Numbered from the stretch's first letter, positions 48,879 to 58,016 are shown. The stretch: 64,000 nt of DNA from JBFLXB01 sp964570625 (GCA_964570625.1 CAZMYW010000012.1:35688-99687), one strand, 5' to 3'. Numbers and translations are program-made. Notes: generated from the letters alone by a model not told the origin.

Positions 48879-49808
48879 TTAGGGTGTTGCGATCATCACG
48901 CCGTTGAGTGCGGTGTTGAGCGATAAGGGATTCACTCGCGCACCGTTGAGGCGAACGCCCCAATGCAGGTGAGGCCCAGACGCACGACCGGTTGCCCCGA
49001 CCGCGCCGATAATTTGAGACTTTGACACCCGGTCTCCGACACGAACCGAGATTTCCGACAAATGAAAATACATCGAGTACAACCCGAGACCGTGGTCGAT
49101 GACGACGCTTTGCCCGCTGAAAAACTGATCCGCAACGAGACGGACCGTCCCATGGTTAATCGCCGCCACCGGTGCGCCTTGTGGGGCGCTGATGTCTTCG
49201 CCGGTGTGCGGATTCCTCGGCTGTCCGTTGATGACGCGGCGGCGCCCGAACGTGTATTGCACGCTCCCTGCGGTAGGCATCACAAATTCGCCCTCCCACC
49301 GCCGAGGGGTAACCGGCTGCATTGCGGCGAGCATGGCCTGCTGCTCCGACTCCACCCGTTGCAGGGTATCCGAGTCCAGATCAACTTGTTTTTCCGGAAG
49401 CGAGAGCGCCTGGCTCTTGAAAGCGGTTTTCTCCACGACTACAGACCCTCGCGTCACAACAGTGGCTCCGCCGGGATTTCTGTGCTCAACAACGAACTCC
49501 TGCACCCCAGGCGCCGCCTCCATGTCAACGCCCATCAACACACCGGAACCGTCTGGCGTGGCGAAGCCTGGCCAGTCGCGACCGACGAATCGAGCGAACA
49601 AACCGTCCGTAGCGGTAGCCCTCGAGAACACGGACTGCGGAACCACCACGGCAAACGCTTCTCCCTGCTTGACGGTAGTGACTGAAGGGATCTCAAGGCT
49701 CGCCGCCTGAGCCGTAGACAGCCACGAGAAGACGATCGCGCTCCCGGCAATGAGGAGAATCACCAGGGGACTACCGATGGGAAGCGGCGACACCCGCAAT
49801 GAGCTCAT
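48879..49808 (-). CDS. M23-family peptidoglycan endopeptidase, secreted
   Basis: About 309 residues. A signal peptide (LVILLIAGSAIVFSWLSTAQA) is followed by an Ig-like N-terminal domain (SLEIPSVTTVKQGEAFAVVV) and a C-terminal LytM/M23 domain with HTGEDISAPQGAPV (first metal His/Asp), MYFHLSEI and HLHWGVRLNG. All zinc ligands are present, so it is probably active against peptide crossbridges. The start lies inside pafA; ATG 49808 or a later GTG (49793) are both possible. It is the last gene of the proteasome operon, though a functional link is doubtful. Confidence 0.9.
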   Translation of the reverse strand: MSSLRVSPLPIGSPLVILLIAGSAIVFSWLSTAQAASLEIPSVTTVKQGEAFAVVVPQSVFSRATATDGLFARFVGRDWPGFATPDGSGVLMGVDMEAAPGVQEFVVEHRNPGGATVVTRGSVVVEKTAFKSQALSLPEKQVDLDSDTLQRVESEQQAMLAAMQPVTPRRWEGEFVMPTAGSVQYTFGRRRVINGQPRNPHTGEDISAPQGAPVAAINHGTVRLVADQFFSGQSVVIDHGLGLYSMYFHLSEISVRVGDRVSKSQIIGAVGATGRASGPHLHWGVRLNGARVNPLSLNTALNGVMIATP

Positions 49809-51150
49809 CAACGCGCTTGTTGGAACTGGCGAATGGGTCCATGCAGAGGATCGTCTCCTCCCAGTAGCCGTTCAACTTCAGGTAGGTCCAATCCACCGTG
49901 TAGGATCGGTTCTTGTCTTTTGCAAACCGGATAAAGTCTCCGCGGACTTTGGCCCGAGTGGTCTGCGGTGGCACCACCATCGCTCGCTGGATCTCTTCCT
50001 CGGTCGCGAGCCGTTCCACCAAGTCTTGTCGTTCCAACAGATAATACAATCCGCGATTTCGCTTCACATCGTGGTACTGCAAGTCCATCAGCGCGACGCG
50101 CGGATCGTCCCACCCGCAGTTCTTGCGCTCGACGAAGGACTCCATCAAATTTCGCTTGATGACCCAATCCAGATCTTGTGACAACGCAACTGGGTTCGTG
50201 GCCAGGGTCTGAAGCACGTAGCCCCAGTAGTCGACCACCTTCTTGGTCGTGTCGTCGGCGGATGATCCCATCGCCGCCAGATACGCTTGTGCCCGCTCCC
50301 AGTATGTCATCTGGATTTCAAGCGCGGTCAGTTCCCTCCCATCCTCCAGTCGGACCCGCTTCTTGAGCTGAGGATCACGCGAAATGTCGCGGATCGCCTT
50401 GACCGGATCTTCCAACTCCATACCTTTGACGGTGAAGCCCTCTTCAATCATAGACAGCACCACCGTCGTGGTCCCCACCTTGAGGTAGGTGGCTAACTCC
50501 GACATGTTCGAGTCGCCGACGATGATGTGCAACCGACGATATTTCTCCGCGTCGGCATGTGGCTCGTCCCGCGTGTTGATGATGCTCCGCGAGGAGGTCG
50601 TTGACGACGAGGTTTTCTCGTGGATGTGCTGGGCCCGCTGTGAGAGGAAGAAATGGGTCCGCCCGGATACTTTGAGTACCTTTCCGGCACCTGCGTAGAT
50701 TTGGCGCGTCACGAAAAATGGAATGAGTTGCTCGGTGACCTTCCAAAAATCCAGGTCACGCCGCATCAGATAGTTCTCGTGACACCCGTAGGTATTGCCC
50801 ATCGAGTCGGTGTTGTTCTTGAAGATGTAGATCTCCCCCACCAACCCTTCTTCGCGCAACCGCCGTTCCGCCATGGGCAGGCACGTTTCCAGTAAGCGCT
50901 CCCCGGCCTTGTCATGGACCACGAGATCGTGAAGCCGGTCACACTCCGGAGTGGAGTATTCAGGATGGCAACCGGTGTCCTGGTAAAACCGCGCGCCGTT
51001 ACACAGAAAAGCATTGGACGGCCAACTATTGGGGATCAATCCCTCGAAGATATATCCCAGGATCTTCTCCATCGGCAGATAGACCCGGCCGTTGGGAGAG
51101 AAAATCAAGCCATACTCATTCTCAAGGCCGAAAATCCGGGTCGGCATCAT
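49771..51150 (-). CDS. pafA: Pup-protein ligase PafA
   Basis: 459 residues, carboxylate-amine-ligase/glutamine-synthetase fold. GLENEYGLIF holds the Mg/ATP glutamates, HPEYSTPECD and FKNNTDSMGNTYGCHENYL are conserved ATP/Pup-site blocks, and INTRDEPHAD and HIIVGDSNMSELATYLKVG follow. PafA joins the C-terminal Glu of Pup to target lysines. It begins four bases after prcA, with an ATG pair at 51150/51147. Told apart from the Dop paralogue by its start (FGLENEYG rather than GTETEFG) and by lacking the Dop loop. Confidence 0.95.
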   Translation of the reverse strand: MMPTRIFGLENEYGLIFSPNGRVYLPMEKILGYIFEGLIPNSWPSNAFLCNGARFYQDTGCHPEYSTPECDRLHDLVVHDKAGERLLETCLPMAERRLREEGLVGEIYIFKNNTDSMGNTYGCHENYLMRRDLDFWKVTEQLIPFFVTRQIYAGAGKVLKVSGRTHFFLSQRAQHIHEKTSSSTTSSRSIINTRDEPHADAEKYRRLHIIVGDSNMSELATYLKVGTTTVVLSMIEEGFTVKGMELEDPVKAIRDISRDPQLKKRVRLEDGRELTALEIQMTYWERAQAYLAAMGSSADDTTKKVVDYWGYVLQTLATNPVALSQDLDWVIKRNLMESFVERKNCGWDDPRVALMDLQYHDVKRNRGLYYLLERQDLVERLATEEEIQRAMVVPPQTTRAKVRGDFIRFAKDKNRSYTVDWTYLKLNGYWEETILCMDPFASSNKRVDELIAGVAASHR

Positions 51151-51154
51151 CGGG

Positions 51155-51832
51155 TTACCCCGCGAGTTCAGTCAGCTCCGCCGGCGTGAGCCGACGAAAC
51201 TTCCGTCCCGGACGCCGGCGATCCAGGACCGCGACCTCCATCTGCGGCAACCGCAGTCCTTGGTGGCCGACGCTTTCCAGCGCGCTCAGGCCTTGTTTGA
51301 GCGCGACCTGAAGCGAGCGAGGACCGTTGACCTGTTGTTTGAGGTGAGTGAGGATTGCTTCCGATCGGCCCCCGATGACCGCAACCAGTCGCTCGTCGAA
51401 GATGCTCCCGTCGAAGGAAATCCGATAGATCTCGGTCGTCGCCCCCTCTCCCAGTCCGACCACCAGAATTTCGACTTCGAGGGGCTTGATCTCCTGGCTG
51501 AAAATCGTCCCCACGGTCTGCGAATACGCATTGGCCAGTGATTTGGTGGTCACGTCTTCGCGGCTGTACAGATACCCCTTCATATCGGCGTGCCGGATCC
51601 CGGCCTTTCGCAAATTTTCAAACTCGCTGTATTTACCAGCACCCACGAACGCGATGTGGTCGTAGATCTCCGAAATCTTGTTGAGCGAGACGCTGGGGTT
51701 GTCCGCCATCAACACGAGACCGTGATCAAACTCCATCGCCACGGTCGAGCGGCCACGGGCAATACCCTTCTTGGCGTACTCCGCCTTGTCCTGCATCATC
51801 AGTTCAGGCGAGACGTAATAGGGCAGCGCCAT
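51155..51832 (-). CDS. prcA: 20S proteasome alpha subunit
   Basis: 225 residues. The N-terminal gate region (YYVSPELMMQDKAEYAKKGIARG) is that of bacterial PrcA; the core has VAMEFDHGLVLMADNP and ISEIYDHIAFVGAGKYSEFE. There is no catalytic Thr, as expected. The C-terminal tail is basic (RRRPGRKFRRL). It forms the gated outer rings docked by ARC. Start and stop of prcB/prcA abut (TAG then ATG). Confidence 0.96.
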   Translation of the reverse strand: MALPYYVSPELMMQDKAEYAKKGIARGRSTVAMEFDHGLVLMADNPSVSLNKISEIYDHIAFVGAGKYSEFENLRKAGIRHADMKGYLYSREDVTTKSLANAYSQTVGTIFSQEIKPLEVEILVVGLGEGATTEIYRISFDGSIFDERLVAVIGGRSEAILTHLKQQVNGPRSLQVALKQGLSALESVGHQGLRLPQMEVAVLDRRRPGRKFRRLTPAELTELAG

Positions 51833-52657
51833 CTACTGCTCCCGTCGCTTGTCCAGAAATGCCGCGTAAACCGGTTCGATCCGTGCGGACTCCACGTCGG
51901 TCACTCCCTGGGCCGTGACGATCTTCACGGTGGGGAAGATTCCGCGGGCTGGATCCGGCGAGCCGGTGGCCACATCTTCCTCCGCGGCATTAAACAGGGC
52001 TTCCAACGACACACTTAGTGCATCCTGTTCGTTCAATCCCGGCTTGAAATACTGTTTGATAGTGGTTTTCGCGTCCTTCCCGCCCGAACCGGTTGCGTGA
52101 TAGTCGGTCTCTTCGTACCGACCACCCGCCACGTCGTACTTGAAAATTCGACCACTGCTCTGGCGGTGGTCGAATCCCGCAAACAGAGGAATCACCACGA
52201 GCCCCTGAAACGCGGCCGGGAGATTGCCTTTTACCATCTGCGCCAGTTTATTGGCCTTTCCATCAACCGAGAGGGTCGTGCCTTCAATTTTTTCGTAGTG
52301 TTCGAGCTCGGTTTGAAACAGACGTACCATTTCGAGACACGGTCCGGCCGCCCCGGCGATGGCCATGGCTGACCACTCGTCGACCTTATAGACTTTTTCG
52401 ATTCGCCGACCGGAAATCTGATACCCTTCGGTGGCACGGCGATCCCCTGCGACGATGACTCCAGCAGCATACCGCACCGCGAGGATCGTGGTGCCGTGTG
52501 GGACCGATGCGGCAAGAGTCGGCGCGGGTCCAGCCAACGGAGCCCCCTCCAGCGAACGCCGCGGACCCAAGTGCGGGTAGTGATCGATCAGCAGATCGTA
52601 GAAACTGGACCCCAGAAAATTCGGCGGCAGCGACCCGGGGTCAAAGACCACGGTCAC
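51833..52657 (-). CDS. prcB: 20S proteasome beta subunit
   Basis: 274 residues. A ~55-residue propeptide (ends SVPHG) is cut to expose catalytic Thr56 in GTTILAVRYAAGVIVAGDRRAT; Asp and Lys partners are in AGDRRAT and GRRIEKVYKVD. The mature form has a normal length and forms the inner rings of the core. The GTG start at 52657 overlaps the pup stop (GTGA), ensuring coupled synthesis. Confidence 0.97.
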   Translation of the reverse strand: MTVVFDPGSLPPNFLGSSFYDLLIDHYPHLGPRRSLEGAPLAGPAPTLAASVPHGTTILAVRYAAGVIVAGDRRATEGYQISGRRIEKVYKVDEWSAMAIAGAAGPCLEMVRLFQTELEHYEKIEGTTLSVDGKANKLAQMVKGNLPAAFQGLVVIPLFAGFDHRQSSGRIFKYDVAGGRYEETDYHATGSGGKDAKTTIKQYFKPGLNEQDALSVSLEALFNAAEEDVATGSPDPARGIFPTVKIVTAQGVTDVESARIEPVYAAFLDKRREQ

Positions 52658-52854
52658 TCGCCCCCTTTCTGCACATAGTTCTTCACAAACTCCTCGGCGT
52701 TTTCTTCCAACACCGAATCAATCTCGTCAAGCAGCTTGTCGATGTTCTCTTTCATCTGCTTGCCCTTCTCGACGATCTCGGGGTTATGAGCCGTCGGGGC
52801 TTCCTCCCGTCGCCCTACTTTTTTATTGAGATCGCGCTTCTTCTCCTGCGACAT
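52654..52854 (-). CDS. pup: Prokaryotic ubiquitin-like protein Pup
   Basis: 66 residues, mostly charged and disordered, with the Mpa/ARC-binding coiled-coil stretch ENIDKLLDEIDSVLEENAEEFVKNYVQKGGE-type C terminus. The last three residues are Gly-Gly-Glu. Actinobacterial Pup usually ends in Gln and needs Dop deamidation; ending in Glu means it can be ligated directly. The ATG at 52854 is chosen for its AAGGGGG site eight bases upstream; two further starts (52860 ATG, 52863 GTG) lie just before. Confidence 0.96.
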   Translation of the reverse strand: MSQEKKRDLNKKVGRREEAPTAHNPEIVEKGKQMKENIDKLLDEIDSVLEENAEEFVKNYVQKGGE

Positions 52855-52911
52855 GATCATCACCCCCTTACCCGTCTCTCCGCGCCTGCGGACCGAATCC
52901 CGTCTCCCGCC

Positions 52912-54390
52912 CTAGGCGCTCAGGCGAGACACCAGTGCCTCAGCCGACTCGGCCTCGTCCAGTAACGCTCCGACGAGATCACGGGTCCCACGTGAGGGTT
53001 CGTTGAGCGGAATGCGTTTGACGGCCGCCTGTCCGACATCCACCAGGACGGACGCCCAGCTGGCCGCATACACTTGATGTGGAAATTTTTGCAGGCAACG
53101 GGCACGGAAATAGGCGCGTGTGTCGACCGGAGGATCGGTCATCGCGGCCGTCACCGCTTCGTCGCTGACGAGCCGCTCCACGTATCCCCCGCGTTCAAGC
53201 GCGGCAAAGAGCCCTTTGTCCGGGCGCAGGTCATGATACTGTAAGTCCATCATGGCCACCCGCGGGTCGTTCCACTCGCATCCTCGTCGATCAATGTACG
53301 CTTGCAGCAAGTCCCGCTTAATCACCCAGTCCACCTCTCGTGAGAGTTGTCCCGGGTCCTGGTCCAGCAGCCGCAACACGCGCTCCCACCGCGCGAGTAG
53401 ATCTTTGGTCTCCGCGTCAGCGCCGCGCTCGGCGCAGAAGCGGTGGGCCGCATCTAAATAATACTCTTGAATCTGCACCCCCGTCCACCGCCGACCGTCT
53501 TCCAGCTCAATCAGGTGGTGTAAGGTGAGATCGCGCGACACGTCTTTGATCGCTTTGACCGGGTTCGCCAGATTGACCTCTTTGATCAGGTACCCGCTCT
53601 CAATCATGGCGATCACCAGCGAGGTCACCCCCAACTTCATATAGGTCGCGATTTCCGACATGTTGGCATCCCCGACGATCACATGCAGCCGCCGGTATTT
53701 GGCCTTGTCGGCGTGGGGTTCGTCCCGCGTGTTGATAATCGGTCGTTTGACCATGGTATTCAGATCGACGACCACTTCAAAAAAATCGGCTCGCTGGGAG
53801 AGTTGATATGCGGCGGGGTCGGTTCGGTTCTCCGAACCCACCTTGCCAGCACCCGCATAGATCTGGCGGGTGACAAAAAACGGCACGAGCTGAGACACCA
53901 ACAAGGCGAACGGCACCGAACGCGACACCAGATAGTTTTCGTGATACCCGTAGCTGTTGCCTTTGCCGTCGGTGTTATTCTTGTAGAGCAGGAACCGCGG
54001 CTCACCTACCGTCCGGTCCGCCTCCATCCGGCACCCGTCCATCACCCGCTCGCCCGCTCGTTCGTAGCGCACGACATCCAAAATGCTGGCACACTCCGGG
54101 GTGGAGTACTCGGGGTGAGCGCCGTCGACGTATAGGCGGCCGCCATTCGGGAGGAGCTTGTTCAGCAGCCGGTTGTAGTCGGGAGCCGGCCGCTCCTTTT
54201 CCCCTTCCACCTCAAAACCACGGGCGTCCACCAAGGGATTTTCGTTTTCGTAATCCCACAGCGCCGTCGGAGACGGAAGGCCGCTGACGCTGTTGACGAG
54301 GAGGATCGCAGTGGCGACCGGGTCCGCATCGCCCCCGCCACGCACCGCTACGCCGAACTCGGTTTCGGTGCCGACGATGCGCGGGGTCAT
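52912..54390 (-). CDS. dop: Depupylase/deamidase Dop
   Basis: 492 residues, paralogue of PafA. GTETEFGVAV is the Dop form of the ATP/Mg motif; HPEYSTPECASI, KNNTDGKGNSYGYHENYL, INTRDEPHADKAKYRRLH and GDANMSEIATYMKLG follow. A loop between strands (PLVDARGFEVEGEKERPAPDY) is in the place of the Dop-loop. It removes Pup from substrates. Because Pup ends in Glu, deamidation is not needed here. The ATG at 54390 overlaps the arc stop (ATGA); the open frame above it is arc read in another frame. Confidence 0.95.
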   Translation of the reverse strand: MTPRIVGTETEFGVAVRGGGDADPVATAILLVNSVSGLPSPTALWDYENENPLVDARGFEVEGEKERPAPDYNRLLNKLLPNGGRLYVDGAHPEYSTPECASILDVVRYERAGERVMDGCRMEADRTVGEPRFLLYKNNTDGKGNSYGYHENYLVSRSVPFALLVSQLVPFFVTRQIYAGAGKVGSENRTDPAAYQLSQRADFFEVVVDLNTMVKRPIINTRDEPHADKAKYRRLHVIVGDANMSEIATYMKLGVTSLVIAMIESGYLIKEVNLANPVKAIKDVSRDLTLHHLIELEDGRRWTGVQIQEYYLDAAHRFCAERGADAETKDLLARWERVLRLLDQDPGQLSREVDWVIKRDLLQAYIDRRGCEWNDPRVAMMDLQYHDLRPDKGLFAALERGGYVERLVSDEAVTAAMTDPPVDTRAYFRARCLQKFPHQVYAASWASVLVDVGQAAVKRIPLNEPSRGTRDLVGALLDEAESAEALVSRLSA

Positions 54391-56135
54391 AAGTAGTGGC
54401 CCGTGGTGACGGTCTCGACCGTACGAGACTCCGTGTCCCGTCTGGCCATGGTCCGCACGTGCATGATCTTTTCGCTCTTGCGCCCGGCAATCTTGGCCCA
54501 ATCATCGGGGTTGGTCGTGTTCGGGAGATCCTCGTGTTCGCGGAATTCGTCACGCGCCCCCTTGAGGAGATCGTCCATCCGAATCCCCCGCTCTCCGGTC
54601 GCGATCGTCCGCTTGATCGCATACTTCTTGGCACGAGACACGACACCTTCGATCAACGCCCCGCTTACGAAATCTTTGAAATAGAGCGTCTCTTTTTCAC
54701 CGTTCGCGTAAGTCACTTCGAGGAACCGGTTCTCGTCGGACGTGCCGTACATCTGATCCACTACCCGATCGACCAAGTCTCCGACCAGGGCGTCGTTGGT
54801 GTCGCTGTTCGGGTTGTCATAGGGCAAATCGGACGCGAGGTATTTCCCGAAGATCTCTTTGGCCGCCCGGCGATCCGGCCGGTCGATGCGGATCTTCACG
54901 TCTAATCGACCGGGACGGAGCACGGCAGGATCGATCAGATCCTGTCGGTTACTGGCCCCGATGACGATGACGTTGCGCAGGCGTTCAACGCCGTCGATCT
55001 CCGCCAGGAACTGCGGCACGATCGTCGATTCGACATCAGAAGAGATCCCGGTTCCGCGGGTGCGGAACAGCGAGTCCATCTCGTCGAAAAATATGATCAC
55101 CGGCATCCCTTCCTGGGCCTTTTCACGGGCCTTATTGAAGATCTCCCGGATCTGGCGCTCGCTTTCTCCGACATATTTGTTGAGCAGTTCAGGGCCTTTC
55201 ACGTGAAGAAAGTAGCTCTTCACTTCCCGCCCCGACGCGGCTCCCATCTTCTTGGCAATGGAGTTCGCCACGGCTTTGGCAATGAGTGTTTTCCCGCACC
55301 CCGGAGGTCCGTAGAGGAGCACCCCCTTGGGAGGAGAGAGCCGATATTCGGCGAACAGCGCGCGATGCAGGAAGGGCAGTTCGACGGCATCGCGGATCTG
55401 CTCGATTTGGTCGCCTAACCCTCCAATCTGTTCGTAACTGACGTCGGGCACTTCCTCCAGCACCAACCCTTCGACTTCGGATTTCGGAAGTTTCTCTAGG
55501 AGATACCCCGAACGGGTATCGAACAGAAGGTGGTCCCCGACAGTCAGACGTTGGCTGTCGAGGGACGCGGCGATCTCTGCAACACGTTCTTCATCGGCCC
55601 GAAGCATGACGATCGCGCGTCGATCTGCGAGGAGGTCCTTCAATCGCACCACTTCGCCCTGCAGCTCGAAGTCGCGAACTTCGACCACGTTGAGCGCTTC
55701 GTTAAGGATCAACTGCTGGCCGCGACGCAGGTCAGAAATTTTGACGTTGGGGTGCACGTTCACCTTCATCTTCCGTCCGGCGACATAGACGTTGACCGTC
55801 CCGTCGGCATTCGCGTCGGACAACACCGCGAACGAGGACGGGGGCGCAGTCAGTTTCTCGACTTCCTGACGGAGGGCCTCGATCTGCTCACGGGCTTCCT
55901 GGAGGGCCTGGATCAGTTTTTCGTTCTGGCGGTGCGCCTGGTCGAGTTGATCCTTCGAGTGGTCGGGCGTTCGCAGCTCATCTTCGATCGTGCGAATTTG
56001 CTGCTGGAGCCGGTCGATCTCTCGCCGGTATGCGGGGGGGACGTCCGACGCGCCGCCCGACAACTGATCCTGCAGCTTGCGGAGCGTCGATTTTAAGGAG
56101 GTGAGCTTGCCCAATTGGCGCTTCGACTCGCTCAT
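54387..56135 (-). CDS. arc: Proteasome-associated AAA ATPase ARC/Mpa
   Basis: 582 residues. N-terminal coiled coil (~35-100, binds Pup), OB domain(s) (~100-225), and a AAA domain with Walker A GPPGCGKT (276-283), Walker B VIIFFDEMDSLF, and sensor/arginine-finger region GASNRQDLIDPAVLRPGR. The last residues are His-Tyr-Leu, the HbYX-like tail that opens the 20S gate. It unfolds pupylated proteins and threads them into PrcBA. It is the first gene of the operon, with AAGGAG before the ATG. Confidence 0.97.
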   Translation of the reverse strand: MSESKRQLGKLTSLKSTLRKLQDQLSGGASDVPPAYRREIDRLQQQIRTIEDELRTPDHSKDQLDQAHRQNEKLIQALQEAREQIEALRQEVEKLTAPPSSFAVLSDANADGTVNVYVAGRKMKVNVHPNVKISDLRRGQQLILNEALNVVEVRDFELQGEVVRLKDLLADRRAIVMLRADEERVAEIAASLDSQRLTVGDHLLFDTRSGYLLEKLPKSEVEGLVLEEVPDVSYEQIGGLGDQIEQIRDAVELPFLHRALFAEYRLSPPKGVLLYGPPGCGKTLIAKAVANSIAKKMGAASGREVKSYFLHVKGPELLNKYVGESERQIREIFNKAREKAQEGMPVIIFFDEMDSLFRTRGTGISSDVESTIVPQFLAEIDGVERLRNVIVIGASNRQDLIDPAVLRPGRLDVKIRIDRPDRRAAKEIFGKYLASDLPYDNPNSDTNDALVGDLVDRVVDQMYGTSDENRFLEVTYANGEKETLYFKDFVSGALIEGVVSRAKKYAIKRTIATGERGIRMDDLLKGARDEFREHEDLPNTTNPDDWAKIAGRKSEKIMHVRTMARRDTESRTVETVTTGHYL

Positions 56136-56193
56136 GGCCGCTCCTTTCTAAGGGATACTTTTCTAGTATTTCCTGTGCCGCGCCGGTGATCCC

Positions 56194-56222
56194 ATTCTAA
56201 CACCCGCCCTACCGTGGGTCAA
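56194..56222 (-). promoter_or_regulatory. Promoter of the proteasome operon
   Basis: TTGACC (56222-56217), 17-base spacer, TAGAAT (56199-56194); the -35 box lies within the last codons of thiE. It implies a separate transcript for arc-dop-pup-prcB-prcA-pafA. Confidence 0.7.
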
Positions 56223-56862
56223 CCGAACGGCTGTTGGTCGCGGCCCGCACGGCGTCGAGACAGGCTCTCGCGGCGGACGAACTATCCCGTGAAGACATGA
56301 TCTCCGCGATCAACGCCACGCCGTGTGCTCCGGCGGTCATCACCTCGGGGATCCGCACCCGCGTGATACCGCCCAACGCGTAGACCGGGACACGGGCATG
56401 ACGACAGACGGCTTCCAACCCCTGGAGTCCAGTCGGTGCGCCGTATTTCGCCTTCGACGACGTTTCGTACACCGGCCCGAAGATCACGAAATCCGCGCCC
56501 TCGTCCGCGGCTCGCTCCACCTCCTGAAGCGAGTGCGTCGAGACGCCCAACCACTTGTCCGGGCCGATCACACGGCGCACCGCGCGCGTTGGCAGGCTGT
56601 CGCTTCGGAGGTGGATGCCATCTGCGTCGACCGCCAACATCACGTCGAGACGCCCGTTGATCAATAGCCGGGCGCCCGCTGGTGCTGTCAGCGCTCTCAG
56701 CGAGTGCGCCAGGTCGATCAACGAGCGAACCGGTAGGTCCTTCTCGCGGAGCTGAACGGCGCGGACCCCGCCTCGAATCGCGTCGGCGACGGCCTCGGGA
56801 AGACCGCGCTCCCCGACTTGATGTCGGTCAGTAATCAGGTACAGCAGCCAATCAGGAAGCAT
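56209..56862 (-). CDS. thiE: Thiamine phosphate synthase
   Basis: 217 residues, family length. LYLITDRHQVGERGL, VRAVQLREKDLP, LLINGRLDVMLAVDADGIHL, LGVSTHSLQEVERAADEGADFVIFGPVYETSSK and VYALGGITRVRIPEVMTAGAHGVALI are the TIM-barrel ThiE blocks. It joins HMP-PP and thiazole-P to give thiamine phosphate. The ATG at 56862 has GGGAGGA upstream and gives the standard start; an in-frame TTG at 56922 would add 20 unusual residues. Confidence 0.94.
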   Translation of the reverse strand: MLPDWLLYLITDRHQVGERGLPEAVADAIRGGVRAVQLREKDLPVRSLIDLAHSLRALTAPAGARLLINGRLDVMLAVDADGIHLRSDSLPTRAVRRVIGPDKWLGVSTHSLQEVERAADEGADFVIFGPVYETSSKAKYGAPTGLQGLEAVCRHARVPVYALGGITRVRIPEVMTAGAHGVALIAEIMSSRDSSSAARACLDAVRAATNSRSVDPR

Positions 56863-56943
56863 GGAGCGAGGGGTCCTCCCGAAAGCGGCGTCACCGATCT
56901 CCCGAGCGAGCCGCAGCCGCAAGCGATGAACCGAGGCGAGGAC

Positions 56944-57717
56944 CTATTCGATCACGCCATCGAGAGGACTCGACGCCGTGGCGTATAGTCTTTTGGGAAT
57001 GCGCCCAGCCCGATACGCCAGGCGCCCGGCACGCACGGCGTCCCGCATCGCCTCCGCCATCAACAACGGGTGCTTGGCGCCCGCGATCCCGGTATTCATC
57101 AATACCCCTGAGCACCCGAGCTCCATCGCAATCGCCGCATCAGAAGCCGTACCCACCCCGGCGTCGACGATCACCGGCACCCCGACCGTTTCCAGGATGA
57201 TCCGTAGATTGAACGGGTTGCGGATGCCGAGCCCCGAGCCGATCGGCGCAGCCAGCGGCATGACCGCCGCGCACCCAGCATCTTCCAGCTTCTTGGCCAT
57301 CACCGGATCATCCGTAGTGTAGGGCAGCACCACGAATCCTTCCTTGACCAATATCTTGGCAGCGACCAGCAACGCTTCGTTATCCGGAAAGAGCGTGCGT
57401 TGGTCGCCGATCACCTCCAATTTGACAAGGTCCGAGATCCCCGCCGAGCGCGCCAGCCGAGCGGTGCGCACGGCCTCGTCCGCGGTATAACACCCCGCGG
57501 TGTTCGGCAGAATGTGATAGTCCTTGGGGTTGAGGTAGTCGAGCAGGTTTTCGCTGGACCGGTCGAGGATGTTCACTCGTCGGACGGCGACGGTAACCAT
57601 ATCCGCGCCAGACGCGTCAATCACTCGCTTGGTTTCGGTAAAGTCTTTGAACTTCCCAGTGCCGACGATCAATCGGGACTTGAGTTCGATCGGACCGATC
57701 TTCAACCGTTCATCCAT
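56944..57717 (-). CDS. thiG: Thiazole synthase ThiG
   Basis: 257 residues. LIVGTGKFKDFTETKRVID, VTVAVRRVNI, ILPNTAGCYTADEAVRTARLAR, KLEVIGDQRTLFPD, VIVDAGVGTASDAAIAMELGCSGVLMNTGIAGA are the standard ThiG blocks, including the Schiff-base Lys in VKLEV. It makes the thiazole ring from DXP, ThiS-thiocarboxylate and dehydroglycine. It overlaps thiS by eight bases. No thiF or thiO/thiH is in the window. Confidence 0.97.
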   Translation of the reverse strand: MDERLKIGPIELKSRLIVGTGKFKDFTETKRVIDASGADMVTVAVRRVNILDRSSENLLDYLNPKDYHILPNTAGCYTADEAVRTARLARSAGISDLVKLEVIGDQRTLFPDNEALLVAAKILVKEGFVVLPYTTDDPVMAKKLEDAGCAAVMPLAAPIGSGLGIRNPFNLRIILETVGVPVIVDAGVGTASDAAIAMELGCSGVLMNTGIAGAKHPLLMAEAMRDAVRAGRLAYRAGRIPKRLYATASSPLDGVIE

Positions 57718-57952
57718 GGCCGCCCCCCACGAAGCTCACGATCTCCACTCGATCGCCCTCCTGAAGGCTCGTCAGCCCGAACGCGTCGCGCTCGATCACC
57801 GTGAGGTTGATCTCCACGGCCACTCGTCCGGCAATCGTTCCCATCTGGTTCAGCAACTCGCTGACCGTGATGCCACGCTCCACCGGAGTCACGGTGCCGT
57901 TGACCGTGATGGACACGTGCGCGGAACGGCCAAGCTGGGGTTGATCGCACAT
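57710..57952 (-). CDS. thiS: Sulfur carrier protein ThiS with an extended C terminus
   Basis: 80 residues; the beta-grasp core runs from VSITVNG to RVEIVSFVGGGHG. ThiS normally ends in Gly-Gly, whose terminal carboxylate is adenylated and thiolated. Here the three glycines (76-78) are followed by His79-Gly80 before TGA, so the terminal pair is His-Gly. Either the tail is trimmed or this variant works as it is. The start is ATG 57952; a GTG at 57916 would give a more usual 68-residue length. It leads the thiSGE operon with its own promoter. Confidence 0.85.
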   Translation of the reverse strand: MCDQPQLGRSAHVSITVNGTVTPVERGITVSELLNQMGTIAGRVAVEINLTVIERDAFGLTSLQEGDRVEIVSFVGGGHG

Positions 57953-57986
57953 TCAGGGTATCAACGGGCAGTGGAGTACCGAATCG

Positions 57987-58016
57987 ATTATATCGACCGC
58001 CGGAAATCGAAGTCAA
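57987..58016 (-). promoter_or_regulatory. Promoter of the thiSGE operon
   Basis: TTGACT (58016-58011), 18-base spacer, perfect TATAAT (57992-57987). Only about 28 bases separate transcription start from thiS, too few for a TPP riboswitch. Confidence 0.65.

Noticed and set aside
57953..58016. TPP riboswitch ahead of thiS
   Set aside because: A good promoter leaves only about 28 bases of leader, and no TPP aptamer block (such as CUGAGA) is present.
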